Below are positions 35,148 to 45,238 of a stretch of 64,000 bases of DNA, in pieces (the first letter of the stretch is position 1; each line of letters starts with the position of its first letter). The translations under genes and the position numbers were made by a program. This DNA is from CAZGRP01 sp964527995. Lineage in GTDB: Bacteria > Zhuqueibacterota > Zhuqueibacteria > Oceanimicrobiales > CAZGRP01. The stretch covers positions 68,135-132,134 of the forward strand of contig CAZGRP010000005.1 of the NCBI GenBank assembly GCA_964527995.1, read 5' to 3'. The notes under the pieces are model-generated. The model had not been told where the DNA came from and did no database searches. It saw nothing but the letters and a program-made list of their open reading frames with translations.

Positions 35148-36695
35148 TCAGACCGCATCCTTTGTGGCAACGAGTGAACTCAGCCACCCCACCAGGACAA
35201 CGATCGCGCTGCCCACCACGGTGTACAGTGGCCAGGCCAGTGAGATTCCCTCTCCCGGGAGCAGACGTTGCACCGGCCCTTTGACCAAAAACAGCATGGC
35301 AATCAAACCAGAAAAGAAACCGATCGCCGCAGCGCGCTGGCGAGGCTTGTGGAAGAGGACCCCTAAGACGAAGGCACCGAGCAAACCGCCGTACGTGTAC
35401 GAAGCGATCCCCAGCCCGAGTTCCACCACGGCCGGTCTCGTGCCCGGGTTTGGCTGGTGCACCTGGAGATAGACGAACAGCCCGGCGGAGAGAGTCAGCA
35501 CGAGAGCCCAACCAAGTGTGATGAATCGCGACACGAGCAGGTCATGCGCCTGGCTGCTGTTCTTGCCGAAGTAGGGTTTGTAGAGGTCCAGCGTGGTTGC
35601 GGAGGCCAGCGAATTGAGGGAACTGCTCAGGCTGCTCATCGCAGCGGCCAGGAGACCGGCGATGATCAGGCCACTGAGTCCCGGCGGCAGCACTTCGACA
35701 ATGAATTTGGGAAAGATCTCGTCGCGGTTGCTGAGGCCCAACTGGCTGAACCCGGCCCCACGGTAGTAGACCCACAGCAGTGTACCGATCGAAAGAAACA
35801 GAAAGAACTGCACGATGACGATCAAGCCGCTGGTGACCAGAGCCTTCTGACTTGAACGCAGGTCGTGCGTCGACAGCAGTCGCTGCACGATGAGCTGATC
35901 GGTGCCGTGCGAGGCCATGGTAAACACCGCGCCGCCGAGAACCGCCGTAATCAGTGTGTATGGCCGACGCACGAACTCGGCGAGCGACAAGCCATGGCCC
36001 GTGTCGAACATGTGGAGTTTTCCCGCCGCCAAAGCATTCGTGAGAATCGTTGCCGGGCTGTCTGGGACTTTCAGCAGGATGACCACACCGGCAGCCAGCG
36101 CCCCTCCGAGATAAATCGTCATCTGTACCACGTCCATCGTCACCACCGCCCGGAGCCCACCGATGTAGGTGTAGGCAACGGTGACGGTCGAAATGGCGAC
36201 GATGGAGAAGGCGTAGACTTTCCAGTCCGGCCATGCGGTCAGAAATCCGGCCGTTCGCAGGATTACGGCAAGCGGAATGGCCGTGGCGAACAGGCGCACG
36301 CCGTCGGCGAGCAAGCGCGTGACCATGAAGGTCGTGCTGGCAGCGTTGCGCATGCCGGCACCAAAGCGGCGCTCCAGGAACTGGTAGGCAGTGGCCAGAT
36401 TGCCGCGGAAATAGGACGGCAGGAATAGCCAGCTCACCAGGATACGGCCGAGCAGATAGCCGAACGTAATCTGCATGAAGGTGAAGTCGCCGAAGTAAGC
36501 GACGGAGGGGATACTGATGAACGTCAGTGTGGAAGTTTCGGTTGCGACGATGGAAAAGCAGACAGCCCACCACGGAATGCGGTGGCTGCCGAGAAAATAG
36601 TCGCTGGTGGAACGCTGGCGGCCGGCGACCACAACGCCGAAAAGGGCGACGGCGACCAGGTAGACGACGATGACGATCAGATCGAGTAGGCGCAT
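35148..36695 (-). CDS. Sodium:solute symporter (SSS family)
   Basis: A 515-residue inner-membrane protein with about 13 hydrophobic segments. Family text: GRQRSTSDYFLGSHRIPWW (about 26-44), ATETSTLTFISIP and TIYLGGALAAG. Family members take up sugars, amino acids or organic acids with Na+. It is the only confident minus-strand gene, converging with the aminotransferase and divergent from uppS. Substrate unknown. Confidence 0.93.
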   Translation of the reverse strand: MRLLDLIVIVVYLVAVALFGVVVAGRQRSTSDYFLGSHRIPWWAVCFSIVATETSTLTFISIPSVAYFGDFTFMQITFGYLLGRILVSWLFLPSYFRGNLATAYQFLERRFGAGMRNAASTTFMVTRLLADGVRLFATAIPLAVILRTAGFLTAWPDWKVYAFSIVAISTVTVAYTYIGGLRAVVTMDVVQMTIYLGGALAAGVVILLKVPDSPATILTNALAAGKLHMFDTGHGLSLAEFVRRPYTLITAVLGGAVFTMASHGTDQLIVQRLLSTHDLRSSQKALVTSGLIVIVQFFLFLSIGTLLWVYYRGAGFSQLGLSNRDEIFPKFIVEVLPPGLSGLIIAGLLAAAMSSLSSSLNSLASATTLDLYKPYFGKNSSQAHDLLVSRFITLGWALVLTLSAGLFVYLQVHQPNPGTRPAVVELGLGIASYTYGGLLGAFVLGVLFHKPRQRAAAIGFFSGLIAMLFLVKGPVQRLLPGEGISLAWPLYTVVGSAIVVLVGWLSSLVATKDAV

Positions 36696-36907
36696 CCGAA
36701 AAGTCTGGCTCCGCTTTCAGGCAATGTCGGCAGCCAATTTACGATTCTTGTCGGGAAAGTCAAGGCCGAAACGTGACGAGGAGGAGTATGCGCTGCCGCG
36801 GATATGGCATGCGCCGGGGATGTGGGGTTGGCGGTGGGTGACAACCTGGTTATCATGCGAGGAGGATGACGGGGTGAAGCGAGTGTGGGCTGAGGCTAGT
36901 TTTTCGC

Positions 36908-36936
36908 TTGACTTTGTAGGGGGGCTTTTGTAAGTT
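36908..36936 (+). promoter_or_regulatory. Candidate promoter for the uppS envelope block
   Basis: TTGACT (36908-36913), 17-bp spacer, TAAGTT (36931-36936), about 35 bp before the uppS start. The -10 is poor. Confidence 0.3.
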
Positions 36937-36972
36937 AAATGTTTGTCGATACTAACCTTGAGGCGTTGAGAC

Positions 36973-37743
36973 TTGGACGAACAGGCAACTTTGCAGCGCA
37001 TCGTGAAGCGGGGGAACGTGCCCGTGCACGTTGCCATCATCATGGATGGAAACGGCCGCTGGGCGCGCCGCCGAGACCTGCCGCGTGTCGAAGGGCACCG
37101 TGAGGGCATCAATTCGGTGCGCGAGGTGGTTCGAGCTGCTGGTGAGATCGGCGTGAAGTTCTTGACCCTCTACACGTTCTCTACCGAGAACTGGAACCGC
37201 CCGCGTTCGGAGGTCACCGCTCTGATGCGCCTCCTGCTGAAGACGATCCGCCATGAGGTTGATGAGCTCGATCGCAACAATGTCCGCCTCATGACCATCG
37301 GCAGGCTGGAAGATCTGCCCTTCGCCGCTCGTCGGGGCATGGAGAGGGCGATGCAGCGGCTCAAGAACAACACCGGGCTGACGTTGAACCTGGCGTTGAG
37401 CTACAGCAGCCGCCGGGAGATTGTCGATGCGATTCGCCTGATCGCTGCCGACGTGCGCGCCGGACGGCTGCCCGCCGAGGCAATCGATGAGAGCGTGATC
37501 TCCCGGTATCTCGACACCCGCGACATCCCCGATCCCGATTTGCTGATTCGAACAAGCGGCGAGATGCGGATCAGCAACTTTCTCCTCTGGCAACTGGCCT
37601 ACACCGAGCTGTACGTCACCGATGTCCTTTGGCCCGATTTTCGCCGCCGTGAGTTCTTCGAGGCGATCGAGGACTACCAGAAGCGCGAGCGCCGGTTTGG
37701 ACTGGTGAGTGAACAAGTGCAAGGCGAACGAGGCAACTCCTAG
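36973..37743 (+). CDS. uppS: Undecaprenyl diphosphate synthase (di-trans,poly-cis)
   Basis: Condenses IPP with FPP to make the C55 lipid carrier for peptidoglycan and polysaccharides. 256 residues. Motifs: IIMDGNGRWARRRDLPRVEGH with the catalytic aspartate (split at about residue 25-40), YTFSTENWNRP, and RTSGEMRISNFLLWQLAYTE. Starts with TTG after a GAGGCG. cdsA, its common neighbour, is not found here; a TamB-like gene follows instead. Confidence 0.97.
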   Translation: MDEQATLQRIVKRGNVPVHVAIIMDGNGRWARRRDLPRVEGHREGINSVREVVRAAGEIGVKFLTLYTFSTENWNRPRSEVTALMRLLLKTIRHEVDELDRNNVRLMTIGRLEDLPFAARRGMERAMQRLKNNTGLTLNLALSYSSRREIVDAIRLIAADVRAGRLPAEAIDESVISRYLDTRDIPDPDLLIRTSGEMRISNFLLWQLAYTELYVTDVLWPDFRRREFFEAIEDYQKRERRFGLVSEQVQGERGNS

Positions 37744-37839
37744 CGTGCCGTGCCTGCTAGGAACTTTGCCCTAGGCGTCTCGTTAGTCAAATGACCTGGC
37801 CAGGAAGCCGATCAATCCACGCAGAGGCATGCAATTTCG

Positions 37840-40800
37840 ATGATGAGGCCACGTCGCTGGCTGTGGGTAGTGGGCGGCCTTCTGCTGCTTCTGACCCTCT
37901 ATCTGGCGAATGAAATCTGGACGGTTCTCGGGGTGAACGAGCGCATCCGCCAGCTTGTCGTGGCCCAGCTGCGCCCGGCTCTCGGGCCGAAGTGCAGCGT
38001 CGGCGAAGTTCGATTTGGCCTTTCCCGCCTCTATCTCAAAGATGTCTCCCTGCAATTCCGGGGCTCCGGCATGGCCCTGGTCATCCCGGAGCTCGAACTC
38101 CGCTACGGCGTCCGCAGCTTGATACGCGGCGGCTTCCGGCCGGAGCGATCCACCGACCGGCTGTTTTTCCGCCGACCGCGATTAACCTTCTGGCATCAGC
38201 CCCACGACAGCACCTCCGAAGTCAATCTTTCGCTCGATCTTTCCGAGACCTTGGAATCTCGCTACCGCAAACTGCTACGCCAGTACGATTTCATTCGCCA
38301 GGTGGTCATCGAGGATGGTGAGATCGCCTATGTGGATTCAGCCTCGGGGAAGGAGATCCGCACCATCCGCGATGTCGTGGGGTTGATGGAACGCTTGCCC
38401 GGCGGCAAGGCTGTGGTCCAGGTGAGCGGCAAGCTGTTCGGCTCGTCGAAGCAAAACGCCTATCTTCGCGCCGGTCTCGATTTCGGCCGGGGGGGACTGG
38501 ATTCTCTGGTCGTCCTCATCGACGGTTACGACCTGCGCAACGGCGTGCCGTTCGTGGCGCCGGCCTCGGTACGGGCTGAAAAAGGGAGCCTGAGCGGCCG
38601 CCTCCTGGTTCTCGAGAAGCAAGGGGGTCCGGGCTTCACGGTCTCGGGCAGGTTGCGCGTCCGCGATGGCCTGTTCCGCGTCCCGAAACAGAACATCGTG
38701 GTCGACGATGCCCACGCAGCCTTGATGATCCACAACGGCGATCTGCACGTGCAGGTGGCAGAGGCCAGGGTGAATGGATCCCCTGTCAGGCTCACCGGAA
38801 TGGTGCGCGACCTTTTCCAGCCACGGCTCGATCTCGTTGCCGAGGCCGAGGACTTCGATATCGGCTCCTTCCTGCGGCAGTGGCGGCCCGACGCTGAGAT
38901 TCCGGCCGCCGGCAAGGTGTGGGTTCGGCTGAGACTGACCGACTCGCCGGCACGGCCGGTGATCTCCGGGAAATGGAAAGCGTCCCGTCTGCGGCTCGGC
39001 GAGATGTCGCTGCGGCAGCTTTTCGGTTCGGTCCGCCTCGAGAAAGGCCAGCTCCGACTCTCTGAAATGCACGCCCTCCTGGGGGCTTCCCCGGCACACC
39101 TGCAAGGAGAGGGGGTCGTGTGGCTGAACGAGCCTGGGACTCCCGTCGATGTCAGCCTTGATGCCAAAGGAGAGTTTGCGCCGACGTTGCGCGGATTTGG
39201 CCTGCAAAGTCTCACCTCGTGCTTCGGCACGCTGAGCGCCCGGCTTCATGGCAGCGTGTCGCACCCGGTGGGCGAAGGCCGATTCGACTTCATGTGGAAA
39301 GGCGGCGAGGACGACGAATTCCCTGTGACGGGTGAGTTCACGTATCAGTCGGGTGGCCTGTCGATCGAAGCAAAATCCCGCGAGCGCGGTTTTGAGGTCC
39401 AGGGTTCGGTTGCAAGTCTCTGGGACCAGCCGGTACTCCGCATTCGGGCCAACGGCGTGGAAGATGCACTGGCCTTCTGGAACGAACGCTTTCTGGCATC
39501 CCTGCAGAAAAGCCTGGCGATCGACGTTTTCATGCAGGGGCCCCTGCGCAACCTGGAGTTCCTCATCGAGGGCTTCAGCAAGCCCGTACGCCGCAAGGTG
39601 GTGCAACTTTTTGGCACGTCCCGGCCCGACAGCAGCGGTGGTCGCCGGCTCCTGGGAGCCATCACCCTTTTCCCTCGAGTGGGCAAAGAGCTGCAGGCAA
39701 AGTTCGAGGCGGTGCAGACGCCTGAGCGTTTCGATTTGCTTCGTCTCGAGATGAGCCCCTATGTCAGCGGTGCGCTGACAGCCGACCTGACGCCGGGCGG
39801 CCAGATCGAAGGCAGCGTCAAGATTGCCGGGCTGCCGCTGAGCGATGTGCTGGAAACTTCCTCCACCCGCGGAAACCAGACCGGCGGAAAGGTATATGGA
39901 TCGCTTCTTTTTCGCGGTTCGAGTGCCGACCCGGAAATGATCGGCAACTTCTGGCTACTAAAGGGCTTCTTCAACGGCGTCGGTGAGTTCAGCGCCGACG
40001 TCTCTTTCGAGGTGGACCGGCAGGGCATCAATGTGCCAAAATGGACGTTGACTCGTGGCGGTGAGCCGTACCTGAGCGGCTCCTATCAATATCTCTTCGG
40101 CTCGCAGGAAGTCGATGCGGAGCTGCGAGGAGAAGGAATTCGCGCGCAGGATTTCTTGCAGATGCTGACGGGCCGCTCCGGCTTCTACGACGGCATCGCC
40201 ACCTTCGACCTTCATGCCAAGGGTGAATTGCCGCGCGTGGCCCTCTACGGCTCGATCGCTGTCCGGAGCGGGCACCTGCTGAACCTTCGCTTCGATCAAA
40301 TGGACTTTCGTTTCGGCTCCGATGTCGACGAGCCGACCTCCTCGTACATCGGGGAGGGCTATCTGAGGTCGGAAGAAATCACGATTTCCCGGGCGGGCGC
40401 CTTCACACTGGTCGGCTACGGTGCACTCCCGCTGGTCGGTGGCAAGGAGCTGAACATCCACCTCAGTGGCGACGGCAACTTCGCACCCCTGCTCTCGGAC
40501 CTGAGCGACCTCTTCAAGCCGAGCCAGACACGGGCGCATCTGGTGCTCAACGTCGCCGGGGGCTACCTGTCACCGAAGTTTCCTTCAAGCCAACTGGACA
40601 TCCAGGAGGGAACGCTGCGGCTGAGTGCCGTTGCGCCCAAGATTGAGAACCTGCGTGGCACACTCTCGGTATCGGACGACGGTGATTTTCTGAGGATCGA
40701 GAATCTTCGTGGCACCATCGGCGGAAAGCCGATCACGGTGACCAATCTGCGCCTCCCCGAAGGTGTGGACCATGGTGCCCAGGTTCCCCTGCGCCTCGGC

Positions 40801-41997
40801 GGGGATGGCCTCAGCCTCGGTACGGTGGTCGTGCGCACCAGCAAGGACGGCGTTCTTTTGAACCTCCCGGGAGTGATGCCGGAAGGGGAATACGGCTGGT
40901 TTTCGGTGACAGGGCTGGAAAAGGGGGAGGACTTCTACCTGGCCGGTCCCTGGCGCCGCCCTCTGGTACGGGGCGAGGTTCGCCTGCGCGGCGTCAATGT
41001 GATCTTCCCCTTTGAAGGGGAGGACTCGAAGCCCAATCCTGTAGTGCAGAACATCCTCTACAACATCAACTGGGATGTGCGCGTGGTCTCTCGCAAGGAC
41101 ACCCGCTACGTCAAGGAGATACCGGCCGCCAACATGTACGTCAACGTCAAGATGGACGATGAGGCCAGCGCGCTACAGTTTCTGGGGGTGTGGCGGGACA
41201 GCACCTTTCGAATCGAGGGCCACCTGGAATCCACCGAGGGGTTTATCGAATATCTGAACAATGTCTTCCGGCTCGAATGGTTCAAGGCCGATTTTGATCC
41301 CAGCGACCTGTTTCCGGTGGTGAGCGGACGCGCGTGGACGGTGGTGGAAGACAGCACCCGGTTCCCGGCCAATGTCTACCTGACGCTCTACACAGTCGAC
41401 GATGCCACGCACGAAGAGGTGGATCGTGGCCGTTGGGAAAAGATCCGCGTGAAGCTGACATCCGACCGCCCCACCTACCTGGCGAATCAGAAGCAGGTCC
41501 TGAACACCCTTGGCTATTCATGGGATACGATGGACCAGGTGTTCGAAAAGGGCGTCGAAGTCGCCAGCGTTGCCGCCGACAACCAGACGCTCGGCCGGGT
41601 GTTGCGGCCGTTCGAGCGCCAGCTCGAGCGCGCCCTGAAGCTCGATGTGGTGCACTTCAGTTCGCGGCTGACGCAGAACATTCTTGAACTGTCACGACTC
41701 GGTCTGCTGTCACCCAGCCTCTCCCTGCTGCGGAGCTCGCGGCTCATGCTCGGCAAATACCTTTCGGGAGGACTCTATTTCACCTACACCGGCCAGCTCG
41801 AGTCTGGACTCGGGTACGGGCTGGACGCACGGTCCTATGCTTACGGTCTGAAGCACTCGGTTGACTTGAAATATCGAGTCAACTCAGAAATTCTCTTGGA
41901 AATGGAGTACTACTACAATAACTTATACCTGGCGGACAAGAACGATGCCCGTCTGTGGTTGCGGTGGTCCTTTCCGCTTTGGGATCGAAAAAATTGA
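37840..41997 (+). CDS. TamB/AsmA-like envelope assembly or lipid-transport protein
   Basis: A very large (1385-residue) protein anchored by one N-terminal helix (about 6-24) and otherwise made of repetitive beta-strand text such as LRIENLRGTIGGKPITVTNLRLPEG (given here as a pattern of alternating hydrophobics), as in the AsmA/TamB/YhdP group that bridges inner and outer membranes. The C-terminal 150 residues (SPSLSLLRSSRLMLGKYLSG onwards) resemble the TamB C-terminal domain. It directly precedes bamA, consistent with a TamB-type partner for an Omp85 protein. Lipid transport is now proposed for the family; the role here is inferred. Confidence 0.85.
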   Translation: MMRPRRWLWVVGGLLLLLTLYLANEIWTVLGVNERIRQLVVAQLRPALGPKCSVGEVRFGLSRLYLKDVSLQFRGSGMALVIPELELRYGVRSLIRGGFRPERSTDRLFFRRPRLTFWHQPHDSTSEVNLSLDLSETLESRYRKLLRQYDFIRQVVIEDGEIAYVDSASGKEIRTIRDVVGLMERLPGGKAVVQVSGKLFGSSKQNAYLRAGLDFGRGGLDSLVVLIDGYDLRNGVPFVAPASVRAEKGSLSGRLLVLEKQGGPGFTVSGRLRVRDGLFRVPKQNIVVDDAHAALMIHNGDLHVQVAEARVNGSPVRLTGMVRDLFQPRLDLVAEAEDFDIGSFLRQWRPDAEIPAAGKVWVRLRLTDSPARPVISGKWKASRLRLGEMSLRQLFGSVRLEKGQLRLSEMHALLGASPAHLQGEGVVWLNEPGTPVDVSLDAKGEFAPTLRGFGLQSLTSCFGTLSARLHGSVSHPVGEGRFDFMWKGGEDDEFPVTGEFTYQSGGLSIEAKSRERGFEVQGSVASLWDQPVLRIRANGVEDALAFWNERFLASLQKSLAIDVFMQGPLRNLEFLIEGFSKPVRRKVVQLFGTSRPDSSGGRRLLGAITLFPRVGKELQAKFEAVQTPERFDLLRLEMSPYVSGALTADLTPGGQIEGSVKIAGLPLSDVLETSSTRGNQTGGKVYGSLLFRGSSADPEMIGNFWLLKGFFNGVGEFSADVSFEVDRQGINVPKWTLTRGGEPYLSGSYQYLFGSQEVDAELRGEGIRAQDFLQMLTGRSGFYDGIATFDLHAKGELPRVALYGSIAVRSGHLLNLRFDQMDFRFGSDVDEPTSSYIGEGYLRSEEITISRAGAFTLVGYGALPLVGGKELNIHLSGDGNFAPLLSDLSDLFKPSQTRAHLVLNVAGGYLSPKFPSSQLDIQEGTLRLSAVAPKIENLRGTLSVSDDGDFLRIENLRGTIGGKPITVTNLRLPEGVDHGAQVPLRLGGDGLSLGTVVVRTSKDGVLLNLPGVMPEGEYGWFSVTGLEKGEDFYLAGPWRRPLVRGEVRLRGVNVIFPFEGEDSKPNPVVQNILYNINWDVRVVSRKDTRYVKEIPAANMYVNVKMDDEASALQFLGVWRDSTFRIEGHLESTEGFIEYLNNVFRLEWFKADFDPSDLFPVVSGRAWTVVEDSTRFPANVYLTLYTVDDATHEEVDRGRWEKIRVKLTSDRPTYLANQKQVLNTLGYSWDTMDQVFEKGVEVASVAADNQTLGRVLRPFERQLERALKLDVVHFSSRLTQNILELSRLGLLSPSLSLLRSSRLMLGKYLSGGLYFTYTGQLESGLGYGLDARSYAYGLKHSVDLKYRVNSEILLEMEYYYNNLYLADKNDARLWLRWSFPLWDRKN

Positions 41998-42099
41998 ACT
42001 TTCGAAATGGCTCTGGGTTAAAAGGCATGATAGTTGGAATCGCCACGGCCACGGCATGCGACACGAAGGTGGGGCGTAGCCAAGAAGGAGGCATGGTGC

Positions 42100-44415
42100 A
42101 TGTGGTCAGGTAAGATGTTGCGGTGGCTGGGCACGATTGGGCTTGTGCTTCTCCTGGGCTCAGCAACCGCAGTGGCTCAGCAGCCACAGCGTAAATCGGT
42201 CAAGCTGCTTGGGGTGACGGTCGTCGGCAACAAGACTGCAGACGCCAACCTGATCAAACTGAATTCCGGCCTGACTCCTGGAAGCGAGATCACCGCGGAT
42301 GATATCCGCCGGGCGATCAAGCAGCTCTGGACTCTCGACATGTTCTCGGATATCCAGATCCTGCTGGACAAGGAGCTGCCTGGAGGCGTTTTCCTGACCA
42401 TCAAGGTGGAAGAATACCCTCGGCTGGACAGAGTCGAGCTGGCAGGCAACAAGAAGATCAAGGAAAAGGACATCGAGGAGAAACTCGAGTTCTACCGTGG
42501 CCAGGTTATCAGCCCTCGTGACGTACAGCGGGCGGAGCAGAAGGTCAAGAAGCTCTATAAGGAAAAAGGATACCTGCTCGCCACGATTCGGCCCGAGGTT
42601 CGCCCCAGTGAGACCAAGGGGCGCGTCGTCCTGCGGTTGAACATCAAAGAGGGCAACAAGGTCCAGATCAAGAAGATCCGCTTTCATGGAAACAAAGCCT
42701 TCAGCGACAAGAAGCTGCGCAAGCAGATGAAAGACACCAAACAGGACGGCTTCTTCGGAGGCGGTGACTTCGACCCCGCCAAGTACCGTGAAGACCTCGA
42801 AAAGGTGGTGGCTTTTTATCACAAGAACGGCTTCCGCGATGCTGAGGTCGTCCGCGATACGATTTCCTACGACGCGGAAAAGAAGCACATGTTCATCGAC
42901 GTCTGGGTGAGGGAGGGCAACCGGTATTACATTGGCGACGTCACCTGGGAGGGCAACACTCTCTACACAGACGAGCAGCTATCGTCGGTTCTGGGCTTCG
43001 GTCCGGGCGACGTCTACAACCAGGAGGAGTTGCAGAAAGCGGTGACAGAACGCCTGGGCTCTCTCTACTACGATGCCGGCTACATTTTTGCCAACATCAA
43101 CCCGCGCGAGCAGCCGGTGAGTGCCGATACGGTCAACATTCACTTCGTGATCAGCGAGGGCAACGCCGTCAAGGTTCGAAAAATCTACATCAGCGGAAAC
43201 ACCAAGACCAAGGAGAAGGTGATACGCCGCGAGTTGCGCCTCCATCCCGGAGAGACCTTCAGCCGGGAAGCCCTTGTTCGCAGCCAGCGTGAGGTCTGGG
43301 TGCTGAACTACTTCTCCGACGTCAAGGTAGACGTTCAGCCTGTGGACGAGGAACACGTCGATGTGTCCATCAAAGTCGAAGAGAAATCGACCGATACGGC
43401 CAACATGTCGGCCGGCTACAGCGAACGGGACAAACTCATAGGCAGCCTGGGTCTGGCCATGAACAACCTGTTCGGCAACGGCCAGCGGCTGAGCCTTGAC
43501 TGGAGCTTCGGGCGCAGTTTTCGCTCCTTCCAGATCGGCTTCACTGAACCGTGGCTCCTCGATACTCCGACCCTGGCGGGCTTCAGCTTCTACGACATCA
43601 AACGCTCGGCTCGCTTCATCGGGTACAGCCAGCGCAGCCAGGGCGGCTCGCTGCGCATCGGCCGCCGTTTTCGCTGGCCCGACACCTACTTCCGCGGCGA
43701 CTGGATATACAGCATCGACCGCACCACACTGGGAGACTTCGTCCCTGCCTATCAGGGCAGCTACCTGACACGCATCAAGTGGCCGCAGGTGTCGAGCAGC
43801 ATCACACAGATCATCTCGCGCAACAGCCTGAACCGTCCAGAGTTTCCGACAGCGGGATCGGAAGTCTCCCTGTCGACGCAAATCGCCGGCGGCTTCCTGG
43901 GAGGGAACGTCGATTTCCACAAGCACATTTTCAAGGCCAAGACGTTTTCGCCTCTGTTCAAGAGCTTTGTCCTTTTCACCGATGTCGAGGCGGGCTTTAT
44001 GGAGGGATTCAGCAAGGGCTCGAACATCCCGCCTCTGGAGCTATTCTACATGGGCGGTGAGGGCCTGACGCAGTCGATCCCACTGCGCGGCTACGAGGAC
44101 CCTCTGGCCACCCGGCGCATCCTCGATGGCGGAAAGGTCATGCTCAAGTACACCACCGAGCTGCGCGTGCCGATCTCGCCCAACCCGACCATCTTTGCAC
44201 TGGCATTCGCCGAGGCAGGCAATACCTGGCGCGATCTGCGGCGCACCGATCCGTTCGATCTGCGCCGCTCGGTGGGATTCGGCATCCGGGTGTTCATGCC
44301 GATGCTGGGTATTCTGGGCTTCGACTATGCCTACGGGTTCGACAACATCGACCGGGCTACCGGGCTGAAGCGTGGAAAGTGGCGCCCGCACTTTGTCTTT
44401 GGTCGTAGCTTCTAG
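42100..44415 (+). CDS. bamA: Outer membrane protein assembly factor BamA
   Basis: Omp85 protein that folds beta-barrels into the outer membrane. 771 residues: signal peptide to about residue 27 (ATAVAQQ), five POTRA domains recognisable by their GN turns (VVGNKTAD, LAGNKKIKE, FHGNKAFSD, WEGNTLYTD, ISGNTKTKE), then the barrel with AGYSERDKLIGSLG and the GEGLTQSIPLRGYED stretch resembling the lid-loop (V)RGY/F motif. Start ATG 42100 is fixed by AAGGAGG eight bases upstream, shortening the open frame by 22 residues. Confidence 0.97.
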   Translation: MWSGKMLRWLGTIGLVLLLGSATAVAQQPQRKSVKLLGVTVVGNKTADANLIKLNSGLTPGSEITADDIRRAIKQLWTLDMFSDIQILLDKELPGGVFLTIKVEEYPRLDRVELAGNKKIKEKDIEEKLEFYRGQVISPRDVQRAEQKVKKLYKEKGYLLATIRPEVRPSETKGRVVLRLNIKEGNKVQIKKIRFHGNKAFSDKKLRKQMKDTKQDGFFGGGDFDPAKYREDLEKVVAFYHKNGFRDAEVVRDTISYDAEKKHMFIDVWVREGNRYYIGDVTWEGNTLYTDEQLSSVLGFGPGDVYNQEELQKAVTERLGSLYYDAGYIFANINPREQPVSADTVNIHFVISEGNAVKVRKIYISGNTKTKEKVIRRELRLHPGETFSREALVRSQREVWVLNYFSDVKVDVQPVDEEHVDVSIKVEEKSTDTANMSAGYSERDKLIGSLGLAMNNLFGNGQRLSLDWSFGRSFRSFQIGFTEPWLLDTPTLAGFSFYDIKRSARFIGYSQRSQGGSLRIGRRFRWPDTYFRGDWIYSIDRTTLGDFVPAYQGSYLTRIKWPQVSSSITQIISRNSLNRPEFPTAGSEVSLSTQIAGGFLGGNVDFHKHIFKAKTFSPLFKSFVLFTDVEAGFMEGFSKGSNIPPLELFYMGGEGLTQSIPLRGYEDPLATRRILDGGKVMLKYTTELRVPISPNPTIFALAFAEAGNTWRDLRRTDPFDLRRSVGFGIRVFMPMLGILGFDYAYGFDNIDRATGLKRGKWRPHFVFGRSF

Positions 44416-44551
44416 GTCGAAATCCCATCTGCTTGCATTGTCTGGTCAACAGAATCCAAAGCTTGGACGGCTGGGCTTACCGGATCGTGACCCGGTTCCA
44501 GCCGTTCGTTTGTATGGTCGCAAACCAAAACAAATACGAAGGAGGAATGCC

Positions 44552-45136
44552 GTGAAGTACCGTATCTCGAATGTGATCGCAGGACTGGCAGTTGCCGCCC
44601 TTTTCATTGTGATTGCTGCTCGTCCGTTGCCGCAGGAGACACTCAAAATCGGCTATGTCAACTCGCAGGAGATCCTGGCCAAGTTCAAGGACGCTCAGGA
44701 TGCCCAGAAGCGGCTGCAGGAGATCATCAAGGGGTGGGAGCAGGAAGCCTCCCAGATGCAAAACCAGATCCGCGAACTGCAGGATCAGCTTGAATCGCAG
44801 AGTCTGCTTCTGAGCGAGGAGAAAAAGGCCGAGAAGAACCAGGAACTGCAGCAGATGTATCTGAACTACCAGCAGTTCAGCCAGCAGAAATTCGGGCCTC
44901 AGGGCGAAGCCTACACCAAGCAGCAAGAGCTGATGCAGCCGGTGCAACAGAAGGTGCTGGGAGTCATTTCGGACCTTGGCAAAGAGAAGGGATTCGACTA
45001 CATTTTCGACTCAGTCGCCGGCAACATCGTGTTCGCGGCCGACGACCAGCCCGATCTGACCCAGGAGGTGATCGATCGGTTGAACAAGACCGTGTCCACC
45101 AAGTCGGCCGATAGCAAGAAGGGCGGCAAGAAATAG
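44552..45136 (+). CDS. skp: OmpH/Skp family periplasmic chaperone
   Basis: A 194-residue periplasmic protein that in the family holds unfolded outer-membrane proteins for BamA. Signal peptide (hydrophobic run to about residue 28), KIGYVNSQEILAKF at the domain start, then a long Gln/Glu/Lys-rich coiled coil (about 50-135). The C-terminus is Lys-rich. GTG 44552 has AAGGAGG eight bases upstream; the longer frame overlaps bamA and is rejected. bamA-skp-lpxD order is conserved in many Gram-negatives. Confidence 0.93.
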   Translation: MKYRISNVIAGLAVAALFIVIAARPLPQETLKIGYVNSQEILAKFKDAQDAQKRLQEIIKGWEQEASQMQNQIRELQDQLESQSLLLSEEKKAEKNQELQQMYLNYQQFSQQKFGPQGEAYTKQQELMQPVQQKVLGVISDLGKEKGFDYIFDSVAGNIVFAADDQPDLTQEVIDRLNKTVSTKSADSKKGGKK

Positions 45137-45238
45137 CTTGAGGCGGACCTCGCTCGAGCCCGAACAGCACGTTGAGGCAGGGCTGGCTGCCCGCGAGGCG
45201 CCAGCGCTCGCCGATATCGTGCGTATTGAGAGGAACCA

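Noticed and set aside
35457..36428. Plus-strand open frames across the symporter gene
   Set aside because: Antisense to a clear sodium:solute symporter; composition typical of shadow frames.
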